From CAZSCF01 sp964605365 (lineage in GTDB: Bacteria > Patescibacteriota > Minisyncoccia > Moranbacterales > UBA2206), in NCBI GenBank assembly GCA_964605365.1, contig CAZSCF010000022.1, positions 1 through 11,865 of the forward strand: a stretch of 11,865 nucleotides of DNA, written 5' to 3'. How positions within the stretch are numbered: position 1 is the first letter of the stretch; the number at the start of each line of letters is the position of its first letter. Positions 10,861 to 11,865 of the stretch are shown in pieces. A model generated the notes under the pieces. That model did not search any database. It was not told the DNA's origin and saw only the letters and a list, made by a program, of their open reading frames with translations. The position numbers and the translations under genes were made by a program.

Positions 10861-11865
10861 ATTTTAATATTTTTTTTATTTCTGCCAGGCTTTTTGTTTG
10901 GACAAGTTTACGACGAATTTCTGCCGCGCCCGGAAAACTTTTAACATACCAAGCCAGATGTTTTCGTATCTCAAAAGCGCCCAGTTCACTCTTGTCTTTA
11001 TATATGAGCTTAGCGTGTTCAAGAATAATTTTTTTGATAAAATTTGTCATGCCGAACTTGCTGTGCCTACCGGCAGGTAGGTTTCGGCATATAATGTTTT
11101 TATTTTTAGATCCTGAATCAAGTTCAGGATGACAATTTAAAATGACTTTAATTTCATTAAATATCCAGGGTCGTCCCAGGGTTCCGCGGGCGATGCCAAA
11201 ACCGTCAATTTTTGGATATTTTTTCAAAATTTCAGAAACCTGTTCCGGTTCGGTTATACCGCCATTAGCCAAGACAATTTTATCCGGAATGATTTTTTTT
11301 ATTTTTTCTATCATTTCAAAATCGACTTTGCCATCAAATTTTCCTTCATAAGTCCGACCGTGCGCCATAATCGCCTGAAAAGGTAAGTCTTTGACATTTT
11401 CAATAAAATCCAGAGCGTTAATATCTTTTAATCCTGCTCTGATTTTGATTGAAACGGGTAAAGTTGTGTTTTCACAAACAGCTAAAATTATTTTACGAGA
11501 CAGCTCCTTTTGCGGCATTAGCGCGCAACCGCTGCCATGACTAAAAACTTTTTTAGCAGGACAGCCGAAATTAATGTCAATGCCGTCCGGTTTTATTTTT
11601 TTTGTTACGATTTTGGCAGCTATGGCAAAATGTTCCGGTTTTTTGCCAAAAAGTTGGACTACATAAGGTCTTTCTTTTTTGTTGAATCGCAAAAGATCCA
11701 AAGTTTTTTGGGGTTTATAAAACAAGGCATCCACTGATGCCATTTCGCTATATACCACATCTGCTCCGTACTTTCGACAAATTTCTCGAAAAGCACTGTC
11801 AGTAATGCCGGCCATAGGCGCCAGGGCGAAGATAGGTTTCTTTAATTTTTGCCAGAAATTTTTGG
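10859..11865 (-). CDS. dusB: tRNA-dihydrouridine synthase (DusB type), 5' end outside the window
   Basis: This FMN enzyme reduces specific uridines in tRNA to dihydrouridine with NADPH. The frame stays open to the window edge, and family sequence continues upstream of the Met at 11815 (KNFWQKLKKPIFALAPMAGITD), so that Met is internal and the true start lies beyond 11865. Counting from this Met, the FMN-barrel has APMAGITDSAFR at the start and DINFGCPAKKV (80-90) with catalytic C85. It also has SGCALM (95-100), VSIKIRAG (121-128), HGRTYEGKF (152-160) and LANGGI (182-187). The helical C-terminal domain has RKHLAWYVKSFPGA. Residues about 228-257 (CHPELDSGS ... LPAGRHSKFGMT) are translated from the hairpin element at 11046-11133 and sit in the linker between barrel and helical domain. 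The subtype DusB is likely from GCPAKKV and RKHLAWY. Confidence 0.92.
   Translation of the reverse strand, partial: KNFWQKLKKPIFALAPMAGITDSAFREICRKYGADVVYSEMASVDALFYKPQKTLDLLRFNKKERPYVVQLFGKKPEHFAIAAKIVTKKIKPDGIDINFGCPAKKVFSHGSGCALMPQKELSRKIILAVCENTTLPVSIKIRAGLKDINALDFIENVKDLPFQAIMAHGRTYEGKFDGKVDFEMIEKIKKIIPDKIVLANGGITEPEQVSEILKKYPKIDGFGIARGTLGRPWIFNEIKVILNCHPELDSGSKNKNIICRNLPAGRHSKFGMTNFIKKIILEHAKLIYKDKSELGAFEIRKHLAWYVKSFPGAAEIRRKLVQTKSLAEIKKILK
11046..11133. repeat. GTC-hairpin ... hairpin-GAC element, in frame inside dusB
   Basis: The element starts GTC, then hairpin ATGCCGAA/TTCGGCAT (11049-11056 with 11083-11090) enclosing the smaller palindrome CCTACCGGCAGGTAGG. A 19-base A/T spacer follows, then hairpin ATCCTGAA-tcaag-TTCAGGAT (11110-11130), then GAC. 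It is 88 bases long and has the same architecture as 2098-2252. CCTACCGGCAGG is the exact reverse complement of the palindrome core in prmC (5832-5843). Confidence 0.75.

Noticed and set aside
1..11865. Alternative genetic code (UGA as glycine)
   Set aside because: TGA ends at least two genes at the expected place and no in-frame TGA is needed in any core gene.
1..11865. tRNA or rRNA genes
   Set aside because: No T-loop (GTTCRANNC) with matching acceptor stem and no rRNA motif was found in the spacers.

Overview
The window is AT-rich, gene-dense bacterial DNA read with the standard code (TGA, TAG and TAA all end genes, so not the UGA=Gly code of Gracilibacteria/SR1). The gene set and style suggest a Patescibacteria/CPR genome of the Parcubacteria kind: an alanine/lysine-only mini-histone-like protein, a fused GT4 transferase-DUF192 protein, a single-helix protein with a C-terminal domain I associate with this group, PrmC with NLPY instead of NPPY, and short repeats inside genes. 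The taxonomic call is inference. The sequence looks like an assembled scaffold, because it holds exactly 100 N flanked by a duplicated 55-base end.

Layout. Left part, + strand: the end of a small membrane protein, a GT2 glycosyltransferase (353-2086), a hairpin-ended repeat element (2098-2252), and a WecA/TagO-type phosphosugar transferase fused to DUF192 (2262-3770), closed by a bidirectional terminator. This part is probably an envelope-polysaccharide locus. Middle: a membrane-anchored conserved protein on the - strand (3903-4478), a 626-base AT-rich gene-free tract with one perfect DnaA-box sequence and a good promoter, then the 33-residue lysine-rich protein (5105-5206) and another bidirectional terminator. 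Right part, mostly - strand: prmC (5355-6263), prfA/RF1 (6392-7611, interrupted only by the assembly gap), desulfoferrodoxin on + (7735-8127), recR (8206-8793), dnaB (8923-10281), a + strand pair of overlapping small unknown genes (10386-10821) behind a perfect Shine-Dalgarno, and a dihydrouridine synthase (10859 to beyond the window end).

The genes work together in several places. prfA and prmC form a functional pair, since PrmC methylates the GGQ glutamine of RF1. recR and dnaB are replication/repair genes in one direction. The GT2 and GT4 enzymes likely act on lipid-linked glycans at the membrane.

The most unusual content is repetitive. Degenerate arrays with a strict 7-base period occur at several loci, two of them with an embedded 21-base GACCTGCCTGCCGG palindrome that keeps the 7-base phase. 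One array lies in frame inside prmC, and another supplies the prfA stop codon. A second element type, GTC-hairpin-spacer-hairpin-GAC, occurs once between genes and once in frame inside the dihydrouridine synthase gene. I found no CRISPR array, tRNA, rRNA, transposase, toxin-antitoxin pair or defence system.
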